From CAWIVH01 sp963839475 (lineage in GTDB: Bacteria > Acidobacteriota > UBA6911), in contig CAWIVH010000021.1 in assembly GCA_963839475.1 (NCBI GenBank), positions 62,001 to 126,000 of the forward strand: DNA of 64,000 bases, written 5' to 3'. The stretch's first letter is position 1; each line of letters starts with the position of its first letter. The position numbers and the translations under genes are program-made. The notes below the pieces were generated by a model. The model made no database searches, was not told where the DNA came from, and saw nothing but the letters and a program-made list of their open reading frames with translations. Shown here in pieces: positions 51,897 to 60,902 of this stretch.

Positions 51897-54800
51897 ATGC
51901 ATCGAAAGGCAAGATTCCCGCTCGCGCTCTTCGCAGTGGGTATGCTGTTTCTGATCGCACCGATGTTCGTGGAAACCGCGAACGCCCAGGTGCTATATGG
52001 TTCCGTATCCGGAACCGTGAAAGATCAGACCGGCGCCGTAGTGCCCGGGGCTACATTCACTTTGACCAATCCTCAGACCGGGATACACGGGAAGCCCTGT
52101 CCGATGAGGCCGGTAACTACTCAATTCTTGAACGTGCTTGAGGGAACCTACGACATTAGCGTCAAAATGACCGGATTCCGAAATTATCTCGAAAAAGGGA
52201 TTTCCGTTCAGATCAATACGACGCGAGCAGGTCAATATCACGCTGCAGGTCGGGCAGGTCACCGATACGGTGACTGTGGAGGCCAGCGCTGCGGTTCTAC
52301 AGACGTCCAAGGCGGACGTCAGCGTGAATATCGAGGCGAAAGCGGTGGAGAAATTCCACTCGGCAACTACCGCAACTACCAGACCCTCATTAACCTTGTT
52401 CCCGGTACCACCCCGGCTTATGCTACAAAATGCCGTCATCGATACGCCGGGGCGTTCCCTGACCACCAACGTCAACGGCCAGGACCGCGGCGCCAATAAT
52501 ACTCGAGTGGACGGTGCGGCCAATATCCTGGTCACGATGCCTCACCACACGGTCTATGTTGCGCCGGTGGAGAGCATCGAGACGGTCAACATCTCCACCA
52601 ATAACTTCGATGCTGAGCAGGGGATTACCGGCGGCGCTGCGGTGACTGTAGCGACGAAGTCCGGCACCAACGAATTCCACGGCAGCCTTTTCGGCATGCA
52701 TGACAACAGCGCCCTGCGCGCCTTCAAGTGGGATGAGAACCGGATCGGACGGAAAACAAAGCCGAAGCAGCAAGCAGAACATCGATGGCTATAGCATTGG
52801 TGGTCCCATCGTGAAGAACAAGCTGTTTTTCTTCACCGACTGGGAAGGCACATTCCAGCGGCTGGGATACGGCGAGCACTATTCCGTCCTGCCGACCGAT
52901 ATGCGGCACAGGGGATTTCAGCCGCAAACTGGGAGCGCAGATCCTGGATGCCAAGCGGCAATCCTATCCTGGTTCCCACCACCGAAGGGGGTACAACACC
53001 GCTGCGGAGAGGCATGGTCTTTGATCCGTATACCGGCAACCTTAACGGTACGGGCCGGAGCGTTATTTCCAGCGGCGGAAAAATCAACGTCATCCCCGCA
53101 AATCGTCTGAACTAGCTCCACGACGACGTTGCTTGAAGGCTGGATTCCGCTACCCAACCTGTCCGGCGACAACAACAACTACTACAATTCCGACACCCAG
53201 GCTCTGAACCGCAACAATTTCGATGCCAAGGTTAACTGGAACCGGAATGAAAAGCACCAGCTCTGGGTTAAATACAGCATCATGATGGCGCTGGTCACTT
53301 GTTCAGCCGGCCTATGGGCAGGAGGCTCAGGGTCCGGTCCCTTTGCAGCGGTGGCGTCGGGTCGGGCGACACCCAGGTGCAATTGGCGACCATTGGTACC
53401 ACTTACACAATTATCGCCCAGATTCCTGTTTGACATGAACATCGGCTTGACCCGTTTCGGCCAGGTCGTGGATCCCGGCAACTTCGACACGAACTATGGA
53501 CTCGGACGGCTGGGAATTACGGGGACCAACGGACCCAGCTACCTTGAAGGCGGCTCCGCCGATTTTCAGTGTCTCCGACATGTACCAGCATGGGCAATGC
53601 GGAAGGCTGGAACCCGCTTGCAGCGCAACGACCAGTCCCTATACCACGAACCTCAACTTCAACAAGATCCAGGGCAATCACGACATCCGCTTCGGCATGG
53701 ACTGATGCACCACTTGATGAACCACTGGCAGCCGGAGTTGGGAGATGGACCACGCGGCGGATTCGGCTTCGGTAGTGCCATTACCGCTTTGAATCCCGAC
53801 GGCCATCCGTGACTCCGTGGGATTTACGGGCAGGTACTCCGTCCTTCGAGAACAGCTGGAACAGCCAGGCGGCATTCCTGCTGGGCATACCTTCCTCCTC
53901 GGGGAAAAGCCCGCAGTACATCAAGATGACCAGCATCGAGAACACTTGGGGCTTTTATGTCCGCGACCGCTGGCGCGTTAATCCCTAAGCTGACCCTCAA
54001 CCTTGGATTGCGCTGGGAGATTTACCCCACCCGGACGCGTGCTCAGGGCATGGGGATCGAATCTTATGATACCGCCACGAATGAGGTCCTGATCGGCGGA
54101 AAGGGCGGGCTGCCCCAGGACATGGGCGTGGGCTGCAGCAAGAAGCTCTTCGCTCCCCGTATCGGATTCGCCTACCAGATGACCAATAATATGGTCATCC
54201 GGGGCGGCTATGGCATCACTTTCCATTCGCACCCCTGGGGCGCCCAGGCATTGCGCGGATTGGTATCCGCTGACTCTTGTCGCCAATTACGGGGGCGTCA
54301 ACGGTTACCAGCCGGTTACCACAGACCCCAATTATGTGTCGGCGGGAATCCCGAACTGCCATTCGGTCCGAATGTCGGTATTCCCACGATCGTCGGCCCC
54401 GGATATCAGCAAGGGCAGAGTATCCCCTGCCGTCATCGATGGACGATGGCTACCTGAGGCCAACAAGCAGCTGAAGCGCGGATACATCGAATCATGGAAT
54501 CTCATTATCGAACAGAAGTTTCCCGGAGAAATCGTCGGTTCGGTCGGGTATGTGGGATCGCAGTCCATCCATGGTTTCGCGTTCAGCAACTCAACGCAAG
54601 TCCAAATGCCCGGATGCAGGCAACAACGGCCGGCCTCTTTACATCAAATTCGGCCGCACCGCGAACACCAGGTTATGGGATGGCCGCCGCAAGCCGACTA
54701 CCATTCCCTGCAGGCGACAATCAACCGACGATTCACTGGCGGCCTGTTCCTCAAAGGGCGCCTACACCTACTCGCACGCGATAGCCGAGGCCGGTTACGG

Positions 54801-55416
54801 CGACTGGACACCGTTCACCTTCAATGCGCTCAATCAGCTTTATCGCAATAACGGCAACACCGCGAATTTCAACCGGCCCCATAATCTGCAGATGGCCTTT
54901 GTCTACGAACTCCCGTTCGGTGCCGGCAAGAAGTGGGCGCAGGATGGTGCCGTCGAAGATGATCCTAGGCGGATGGCAGACCAACGGGATATTCGCCTCC
55001 ATACCGGGCGGCCAGTTTACCTTGAGCGCTTCCGGCACATCGCTGAACATGAACGCGCAACCACAGACGCCGGACCAGATCAAGCCCAGATCGCCAAACT
55101 ATGGCAAGTCGGCGATCTGCCGTTCTTTGATACCACCGCGTTCGCCAATATCTCTGAGGTGCGCTTCGGCAACATCGGCCTGCATTGCCATGCGTGGGCC
55201 CGGTGCCGTCAACATGGATTTCAGCCTTTTCCGCAAGTTCAAGCTGTCGGAGAAATTCAACATGGAATTCAAGTCGAGGGATTCAATATAAGCAACACGC
55301 CGCATTTCGGCAATCCGAACGGCAGCATTACTAGCGGGAATTTCGGGAAGATCCTCAGCACTCAAATAGCGGATGATCCGAGGAAATTCCGTTTCGGGCT
55401 GCGTATCGCCTTCTAA
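51897..55416 (+). pseudogene. TonB-dependent receptor with carboxypeptidase-regulatory-like domain, many frameshifts
   Basis: Starts at ATG 51897 behind GGAGG with a signal peptide ending ANAQ, then YGSVSGTVKDQTGAVVPGATFTLTNPQTG, the carboxypeptidase-regulatory-like domain of large acidobacterial receptors. Homologous blocks continue in all three frames: TREALSDEAGNYSIL, LNVLEGTYDISVKMTGFRNYL, VEASAAVLQTSKADVSVNIEAKAVEKF, the plug (SIETVNISTNNFDAEQG), SIGGPIVKNKLFFFTDWEG, then beta-barrel parts up to KFRFGLRIAF at 55416. The frame changes roughly every 100-300 bases, at least ten times, and a stop lies near 53113. The neighbouring flagellar genes are nearly clean, so decay is more likely than random sequencing error, though local low-quality sequence cannot be excluded. 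Confidence 0.88.
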
Positions 55417-55435
55417 CCTCGTTTAGCCAGTCATT

Positions 55436-55472
55436 CGGGCGCAGGCAATTCCTGCCTGCGCCCGGATTTTCC
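55436..55472 (+). terminator. Rho-independent terminator after the TonB receptor
   Basis: A perfect 12-bp stem CGGGCGCAGGCA / TGCCTGCGCCCG with loop ATTCC is followed by GATTTTCC. It is 20 bases after the end of the receptor frame and remains intact although the gene has decayed. Confidence 0.75.
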
Positions 55473-55716
55473 TCCCGGGCTCCAGCAGCCACCCGAATCC
55501 CCAAGAACAGAAACATTGAACGGCTCTGCCCCGCCGAAGACGATTTTTCAGAGGTGCGTGCGAAGCATGGTTACGGCAAAGGTATGCGCGTCCCGGTGGG
55601 TCGCGATGAATATGGCGTGTCGTAGCATCAAAGGAATGCAGCGCGGCTGTATGAATGGCCGGCCGCTACGCGGCCACCACAAGTTTCGAGTGACTGTCTG
55701 CAATGGGGGGTAGTTC

Positions 55717-57336
55717 ATGAATCGCGGACCAACTTGCTGTCGAATCATGGGACTTTTGTTTTTTCCGGACTTTTGTTTTCATACCCAGGCGCGCGGCCGA
55801 AACCGCCCGCAACGGCGGGCATCGAGGGAAAAAATATCCGGCTGGAATTCAATTCCTCCATGCACAGCCGGGTCACGGCTCGTTTCGGCGGCAAGGACAC
55901 AGTTATGGGTTCCTTCGCTCCCTCAGAAACGATTACGGTCGACGGTAAGGAAATCGGAGATTTTACGCTTCAAGACAGCCGCCAGCGCTCCGTTCGCGAT
56001 GAACTGGGGACCGGCAGGCAGGTTACCGTGGAGGGATTGTCGGGCTCCATTCAAAAAACCTCCTTTCTTACCCTCTATGATGAGTTCCCGAGCTTCATTT
56101 TCATGACCGTGAAATATGCGAATAAGGGAAACGCCGACCTGCAAGTTTCAAGCTGGACCAGCCATCACTATTCGGTCGACGCCGGCGAAGGTCAGGGAAA
56201 CCAGCCATTCTGGTCCTATCAGAGCGGTTCCTATCAGAAAAGGCCTGACTGGGTTCTGCCGCTTACTGCGAAATTCAAGCAGGAAAACTACCTGGGAATG
56301 AATTCGACCGATTACGGCGGTGGCACCCCCGTGGTCGATGTCTGGCGCCGCGACGCCGGGATTGCGGTTGGCCACGTCGAGTGTACTCCGAAACTCGTTT
56401 CTCTTCCGGTCACCACTGCGGATTCAGGCCTGGCTTCACTGGCCATAACCTTTCGCGCCGGGAAGGTTCTGAAAGCGGGCGAGAGCCTCGAAACCTTCCG
56501 CACCTTTGTCGCCGTGCACCAGGGGGATTACTTTCAGACGCTGCAAAGCTACAGCAAAATCATGCAGAAGCGCGGCATTCAATTTTCGCCGGCGCCCGAT
56601 TCTGCCTTCGAGCCGATCTGGTGTGCCTGGGGTTATGGGAAGACCTTCACGCCGGCTCAGGTCGACGGAGCCCTCCCTGTAGTCAAGAAGCTTGGCTTTT
56701 CCTGGGTCGGGGTGGACGATGGTTGGCAATCCGCGGATGGCGACTGGGATCTGGTGAAGGCTAAGTTTCCCAACGGGGATGCCGACATGAAGGCCCTGGT
56801 TGACAGAATTCGCGGCAAGGGATTCCGTGCCCAGATCTGGTGGGCGCCGCTGGCGGTTAAACCCGATGCGGAGTTGATGAAAAACCATCCGGAGCAGTTG
56901 CTCCTGAACGCTGACGGTTCTAAGCGGAAAATCTCCTACTGGAATGACTGGTATCTCTGTCCTTCCGACCCTGCTGTGCTGGAACATCACCGCAAGCTGG
57001 TCGTCAAAATGATCAAGGATTGGGGGTATGATGGTCTGAAACTGGATCAACCTCTATAAGGAGAAAATGCTCTCGCGCGGCCAGTACCTGGGAGAATTGT
57101 ACGATATCGGATTCGACCGCCCCGAGGCTCACGCCATCCGGAAATCCGGCAGCATGTATTATTCCTTCTTTGCCCCCGAATATCGAGGCAGCGTCGAACT
57201 CCGGGGACTCGAAGGAAAATCCTACGTCATCACCGATTATGAGAATAACAGGGAACTGGCTGTAGTTTCCGGACCGGTCGGACGCGTGGAGGTGCAATTC
57301 CAGAAGCACCTGCTGCTGGAGGCCAGGCCTCGCTGA
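55717..57336 (+). pseudogene. GH36-type alpha-galactosidase, internally deleted and frameshifted
   Basis: ATG 55717 starts a signal-peptide-like sequence in one frame. The enzyme body is in the next frame (from about 55790 to 57059): an N-terminal beta-sandwich, then the barrel with FEPIWCAWGYGKTFTPAQVDGALPVVKKLGFSWVGVDDGWQ and WWAPLAVKPDAELMKNHPEQ, ending at YDGLKLD, the nucleophile motif. The C-terminal piece resumes in another frame as WINLYKEKMLSRGQYLGELYDIGFDRPEAHAIRK and runs to 57336. About 150 residues between them, including the expected acid/base, are missing at a join near 57045. The product cannot be active. It lies in the same direction as the TonB pseudogene, so the two may once have formed a sugar-uptake and hydrolysis pair. 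Confidence 0.88.
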
Positions 57337-57342
57337 AGCCAC

Positions 57343-57383
57343 CCCTAAAAAAAAGCGGATCCGCCCCGGAGCGGATCCGCTTT
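57343..57383 (-). terminator. Rho-independent terminator of fliC2
   Basis: On the minus strand a 13-bp stem (AAAGCGGATCCGC with its complement) and a 6-nt loop are followed by eight T. It lies 35 bases after the fliC2 stop and is a textbook terminator. It could also stop plus-strand reading from the GH36 remnant. Confidence 0.88.
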
Positions 57384-57417
57384 CCCAACAGTAAAACTTC
57401 TGCCGGGCTCTTAAGGC

Positions 57418-58293
57418 CTACCTAATCAGTGAAAGCACAATCTGGCTGTTGCCGTTTGCCTGAGTCAGGGCGGCGACTCCCGATTGCGCCAGGATCTGGT
57501 ATTTTGTCAAATTGGCCACTTCCTCGGCCATATTCGCATCACGGATCGTCGATTCAGCAGCTTGGGTATTTTGAGACTGAGACTGCAAGACCGATACCGC
57601 CGACTGCAGCCGGTTAATGCCCGAACCGATGCTGGCACGGCCTGCAGCTACCTTTGCAAGGGCATTTTTAATGGTGGTCAAGGCTGTCGCTGCCCCCGCC
57701 TGAGTCGTTAAATTGACCTGCGCAAGATTCTGGCCGCCCAGATCTGTAACCGTGGCGGTGGCGCCTGAGCCGGATGTCGTAATGGTGCTGATAGTGACCG
57801 AAATCGAGCTCGCGCCAGAGGTGTCGCCGACGAAAACGCTCAGCGATCCGTTCAAACCGGATGTGGCATTGCTGCTGAACAGATAGGTGCCGTTAAAGTT
57901 GGTCTGGCCGGCAATGCGCGCTATTTCAGCCTGTATCGAGTTGAACTCGTTATTCAGCGAAACACGGGCCGCTGAATCGATGGTCGAGGTCGCGGCCTCT
58001 TCCGCCAGGGTTATGGCACGGGTGAGAATGTTGCTCATTTCAGACAGTGCGCCATCGGCGATCTGAGACACACTGATTCCGTCATTGGCGTTGCGAACAG
58101 CCTGATCGAGGGCCCGGATGTTGGCGCGCAAGCTATCAGCTATCTGAAGGCCCGCGGCGTCATCGGCACCGGAGTTGATCCGTTTGCCGGACGACAATCT
58201 CAAAAGAGTCCTGGAGAGGTTGATGTTGTTAGAGTTGAGCTGGTTCTGGGCATTAATACCCGAGATGTTATTCAGGATGCTGAACGATCCCAT
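57418..58293 (-). CDS. fliC: Flagellin 2
   Basis: A 291-residue D0/D1 flagellin, nearly identical over long stretches to flagellin 1 (same N-terminal 60 residues apart from NIN/NII, same central GLNGSLSVFVGDTSG block). It ends LAQSGVAALTQANGNSQIVLSLIR. The ATG at 58293 has GGAGG nine bases upstream in a hairpin. Its own sigma-28 promoter and terminator make it a single-gene unit. The pair with fliC1 probably arose by recent duplication. Confidence 0.97.
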   Translation of the reverse strand: MGSFSILNNISGINAQNQLNSNNINLSRTLLRLSSGKRINSGADDAAGLQIADSLRANIRALDQAVRNANDGISVSQIADGALSEMSNILTRAITLAEEAATSTIDSAARVSLNNEFNSIQAEIARIAGQTNFNGTYLFSSNATSGLNGSLSVFVGDTSGASSISVTISTITTSGSGATATVTDLGGQNLAQVNLTTQAGAATALTTIKNALAKVAAGRASIGSGINRLQSAVSVLQSQSQNTQAAESTIRDANMAEEVANLTKYQILAQSGVAALTQANGNSQIVLSLIR

Positions 58294-58296
58294 TTG

Positions 58297-58329
58297 CGAA
58301 TTCCTCCATGAATTCGAATATTCGAATTC
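58297..58329 (-). promoter_or_regulatory. CsrA-type hairpin over the fliC2 Shine-Dalgarno, with a competing palindrome
   Basis: In the mRNA CGAATTC pairs with GAATTCG around hexaloop ATGGAG, seven base pairs. Directly 5' the leader holds the perfect palindrome GAATTCGAATATTCGAATTC (58310-58329), which shares one arm with the first hairpin, so only one of the two can form at a time. Confidence 0.75.
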
Positions 58330-58422
58330 CTCGGTTTGGCCAGAGGAAGTCCAGGGTCCAGGGGAAATGAAGGCGCCCCAAGAACCCCTCTGTGCACTCT
58401 AGTTAATGGCTTTCGCCGAGAC

Positions 58423-58450
58423 CTATCGGCAGATGGGATCTAGGAGTTTA
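58423..58450 (-). promoter_or_regulatory. Sigma-28 promoter element of fliC2
   Basis: On the minus strand TAAA (58450-58447), 16 bases, then GCCGATAG (58430-58423). The leader would be about 120 nt. Same spacer and same -10 sequence as fliC1. Confidence 0.85.
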
Positions 58451-58835
58451 GAGGGAAAATGAGAAAAGCGGGAAAACGGTTCTGCTGGGAGAGCACCGTG
58501 GGTTTCGCGCGATTGCAGTGCCGAAAAAACGCCGGCGCGGCCTGGGGCCATGGGTCATTCCTGTGGAAGACGGGGTTTAATTAGCATGAAAGCCCTGTCT
58601 TTACAGAAGATTGCGCAGTTTGTGAAACCATCTGAAGGATGGCTCTTACTGCATAAACGGAATCCTAATCAAAGGGCAGTAGGTGCAAAAAATTCACTGC
58701 TTCTGCGAAATCACAGCAGTTTTACGGGGTTTTTTATCAGAGTATTTTAATTAACTTCCTGGAAAATGATCCAAGGTTTCAGCAATCTGCCACATCGCTG
58801 CCAGGGTCAAGCTTGATTTTCCTGGTCAAGGAGGG
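58451..58835. other. Non-coding stretch between fliC3 and fliC2
   Basis: About 385 bases without a convincing gene. It contains a short open frame (58550-58750) with no ribosome-binding site or recognisable product, which I do not call. Confidence 0.5.
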
Positions 58836-58868
58836 AGGCGGATCCCCCCCTTTCCGAAGGATCCGCCT
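58836..58868 (-). terminator. Hairpin downstream of fliC3
   Basis: A 10-bp stem AGGCGGATCC / GGATCCGCCT with a 13-nt loop, 43 bases after the fliC3 stop. No good T-run follows on the minus strand. The stem resembles the fliC2 terminator stem, so the two may share an origin. Confidence 0.5.
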
Positions 58869-58910
58869 TTGCTGCTACCCGCTTGCTCCAGGTTTTTCGA
58901 TGGGGGAGTG

Positions 58911-59771
58911 TTAACGCCCTTGTAGCAAGGACAGCACCAGCTGGCTTTGCGAGTTGGCCTGGGCCAAGGCTGCAAGTCCCGACTGAGCCAGGATCTGGAA
59001 TTTGGTTAAATTCGAGATTTCCTGGGCGACATTGGCGTCGCGTATAGTCGATTCTGCCGCCTGGGTATTCTGCGCCTGGTTCTGGAGAACAGTCACTGCC
59101 GCTTGCAGCCGGTTCATGCCAGCGCCGAGAGAAGCTCGATTGCCCGATACTCCCGCCAGGGCATTGTTAATGATGGTCAATGCAGAAGCCGCTCCCGACT
59201 GGGTGGTCAGATCGACAGTCTGGAGATTCTGTCCTCCGAGGTTCGTGACGAAACTCCCGCTTGTCGTGATCAGGTTTACCGTGACCGATATGGAACTGAT
59301 CCCGGAGGTGTCACCCACGAAAACGCTGAGCGATCCGTTCAGGCCGTTTGCAGTGAAGATCTGTTTTCCATTAAAGTTGGTCTGCGCCGCGATTCGCGCT
59401 ATTTCCGCCTGAATTGCAAGGTATTCGGTGTTCAGTGAGACGCGCCCGGTGGAATCAATGGTCGAGGTAGCCGATTCCTCAGCCAGGGTAATGGCGCGAA
59501 TCAGGATATTCGTCATCTCATTGAGAGCGCCATCTGCAATCTGGGCGACGCCGATGCCGTCATTGGCGTTTCGAACCGCCTGGTCCAGGGCCTTGACGTT
59601 GGCACGCAAGCTGTCGGCGATCTGAAGCCCGGCCGCGTCGTCCGCGCCCGAATTGATGCGCTTGCCGGAAGACAAGCGCATCAAGGTCTGTCCGAGGTTC
59701 ATATTGTTTACGGAAAGATTGTTCTGCGCGTTGATTGCTGCAATGTTGTTCAGGATACTGAAGGCTCCCAT
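58911..59771 (-). CDS. fliC: Flagellin 3
   Basis: A 286-residue flagellin, more divergent than copies 1 and 2 but with the same plan: MGAFSILNNIAAINAQNNLSVNNMNLGQTLMRLSSGKRINSGADDAAGL at the start and AQANSQSQLVLSLLQGR at the end. ATG 59771 has GGAGG nine bases upstream in a hairpin. No clear sigma-28 element was found within 200 bases; a weak TAAT-N15-GTCGATAT lies further up near 59,965-59,995. It may have different timing from the other two. Confidence 0.97.
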   Translation of the reverse strand: MGAFSILNNIAAINAQNNLSVNNMNLGQTLMRLSSGKRINSGADDAAGLQIADSLRANVKALDQAVRNANDGIGVAQIADGALNEMTNILIRAITLAEESATSTIDSTGRVSLNTEYLAIQAEIARIAAQTNFNGKQIFTANGLNGSLSVFVGDTSGISSISVTVNLITTSGSFVTNLGGQNLQTVDLTTQSGAASALTIINNALAGVSGNRASLGAGMNRLQAAVTVLQNQAQNTQAAESTIRDANVAQEISNLTKFQILAQSGLAALAQANSQSQLVLSLLQGR

Positions 59772-59775
59772 GGTT

Positions 59776-59793
59776 GAATTCCTCCTTGAATTC
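59776..59793 (-). promoter_or_regulatory. CsrA-type hairpin over the fliC3 Shine-Dalgarno
   Basis: In the mRNA GAATTC pairs with GAATTC around the hexaloop AAGGAG. The loop fits ANGGAN and GGAG is the ribosome-binding site, nine bases from the ATG as in the other two flagellin genes. Confidence 0.7.
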
Positions 59794-60184
59794 GTTAGGG
59801 AAGGGGACGGATTGTACCTGTGTGCGACGATATGCGGGCATCCTTGCCCCTCACATCACAGGTGGTAGCCCTTTTTGCGTGATGGGACGCTGGCGGCTGC
59901 CGATTCCATGAAACTCGCGGATTATCAGGGGCTTGCTTCCCTCTGACGCTCCGTGCAATTCACGCCCTTCATATCGACGGGAGCTATCACAGCATTAGGG
60001 CAAAAAATGCCGCCGTCAAAAAAATCTTGAATATTGAATCTGTCAGGAAATCGAAGTTGCTCAATCCGCCCCCATTTCCAGCATGCAAGATGGAACCGGC
60101 GATCTGCGCCCTATCTCGAATGGCAGTAAAACCGTTCATTTGTCTGTATCCCCTTGAATACATGAAGTGAGGAATATGAGGCAA
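59794..60184. other. Divergent intergenic region upstream of fliC3
   Basis: About 390 bases between the fliC3 leader and the promoter of the next plus-strand unit. No gene is credible. It should contain the fliC3 promoter, which I could not assign firmly. Confidence 0.5.
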
Positions 60185-60200
60185 TGGTCTGCGAATTGCT
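60185..60200 (+). promoter_or_regulatory. Possible sigma-54 promoter of the glycosylation unit
   Basis: TGGTCTG-CGAA-TTGCT keeps GG-N10-GC and TTGC, 50 bases before the ATG at 60250. The -24 half is less perfect than elsewhere in the locus. Confidence 0.5.
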
Positions 60201-60249
60201 TTATCTTGTGGGGAATCACATCCATTAGATTCCCAAGGAAAGGGCTGTT

Positions 60250-60882
60250 ATGACGAGAATCTACGTTGACCAGAAGGAAATCCCGCCTCCGGCTGTTGGA
60301 TTCCAGTGGCTGGAAGAGCTCATCAAGCATGTGGAAACCCACATCATTCCAGCGGATGCGGTCATTCGCCACGTGGAAATTGACGGACAGCCACTTTTTG
60401 AAGGCGGCACGGAAGGGAATGGGGTGCCGGTCAATTCGAACATCTCGGGAAGCGACAAAATCGAGATCTTTACCGGAACACTGCCGCAGATCGCCTGCGA
60501 CTCGATCAAGGAAGCCCTGGCCTATATCGTACGGATCGAGAGTGCAATTCCAACAATTGCTTCGAGTTTCCAAATTTTGCCGGGGCCGGAGGCCTTCGAG
60601 CAACTCAAACAGCTTTTGGAGGGATTCTATTGGCTCAATTTGTTGGCAGGCAAGCTGAGCTCGGCGCTTCAGCTTGACCTGAGCCAAACCGTGATTCAAG
60701 GATCAAAAGCCAGCGATTACTTCGATAAGTTCACCACGATTCTTAATCAGCTGGTTGATTCCCAGGCGCGCCAGGACAATCTTTTGATCGCTGATCTGCT
60801 TGAATACGAGATCCGGCCCCTGATGCCCGCCTGGAAGGAACTGTTCGGAGTGTTGGGGAGCCTGGCCGGAAATTCCGCGTAA
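60250..60882 (+). CDS. Unknown 210-residue protein at the head of the nonulosonate genes
   Basis: Not recognised. The first 80 residues look like a small alpha/beta domain (TRIYVDQKEIPPPAVGFQWLEELIKHVETHIIPADAVIRHVEIDGQPL); the rest is helical (SIKEALAYIVRIESAIPTIASSFQIL...LNLLAGKLSSALQLDL). There is no signal peptide or membrane segment. It starts behind AAGGAAAGG and precedes the PseG-like gene by 20 bases. A link with flagellin modification or export is possible from position alone. Confidence 0.85.
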   Translation: MTRIYVDQKEIPPPAVGFQWLEELIKHVETHIIPADAVIRHVEIDGQPLFEGGTEGNGVPVNSNISGSDKIEIFTGTLPQIACDSIKEALAYIVRIESAIPTIASSFQILPGPEAFEQLKQLLEGFYWLNLLAGKLSSALQLDLSQTVIQGSKASDYFDKFTTILNQLVDSQARQDNLLIADLLEYEIRPLMPAWKELFGVLGSLAGNSA

Positions 60883-60902
60883 CCTTGTCATAGGCGCGTC
60901 AA

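Noticed and set aside
58550..58750. 66-codon frame between fliC3 and fliC2
   Set aside because: No ribosome-binding site, no similarity, and a low-information region.
59961..59978. GGGCGTG-AA-TTGCA on the minus strand as a sigma-54 promoter of fliC3
   Set aside because: The GG to GC distance is nine instead of ten, which sigma-54 rarely tolerates.
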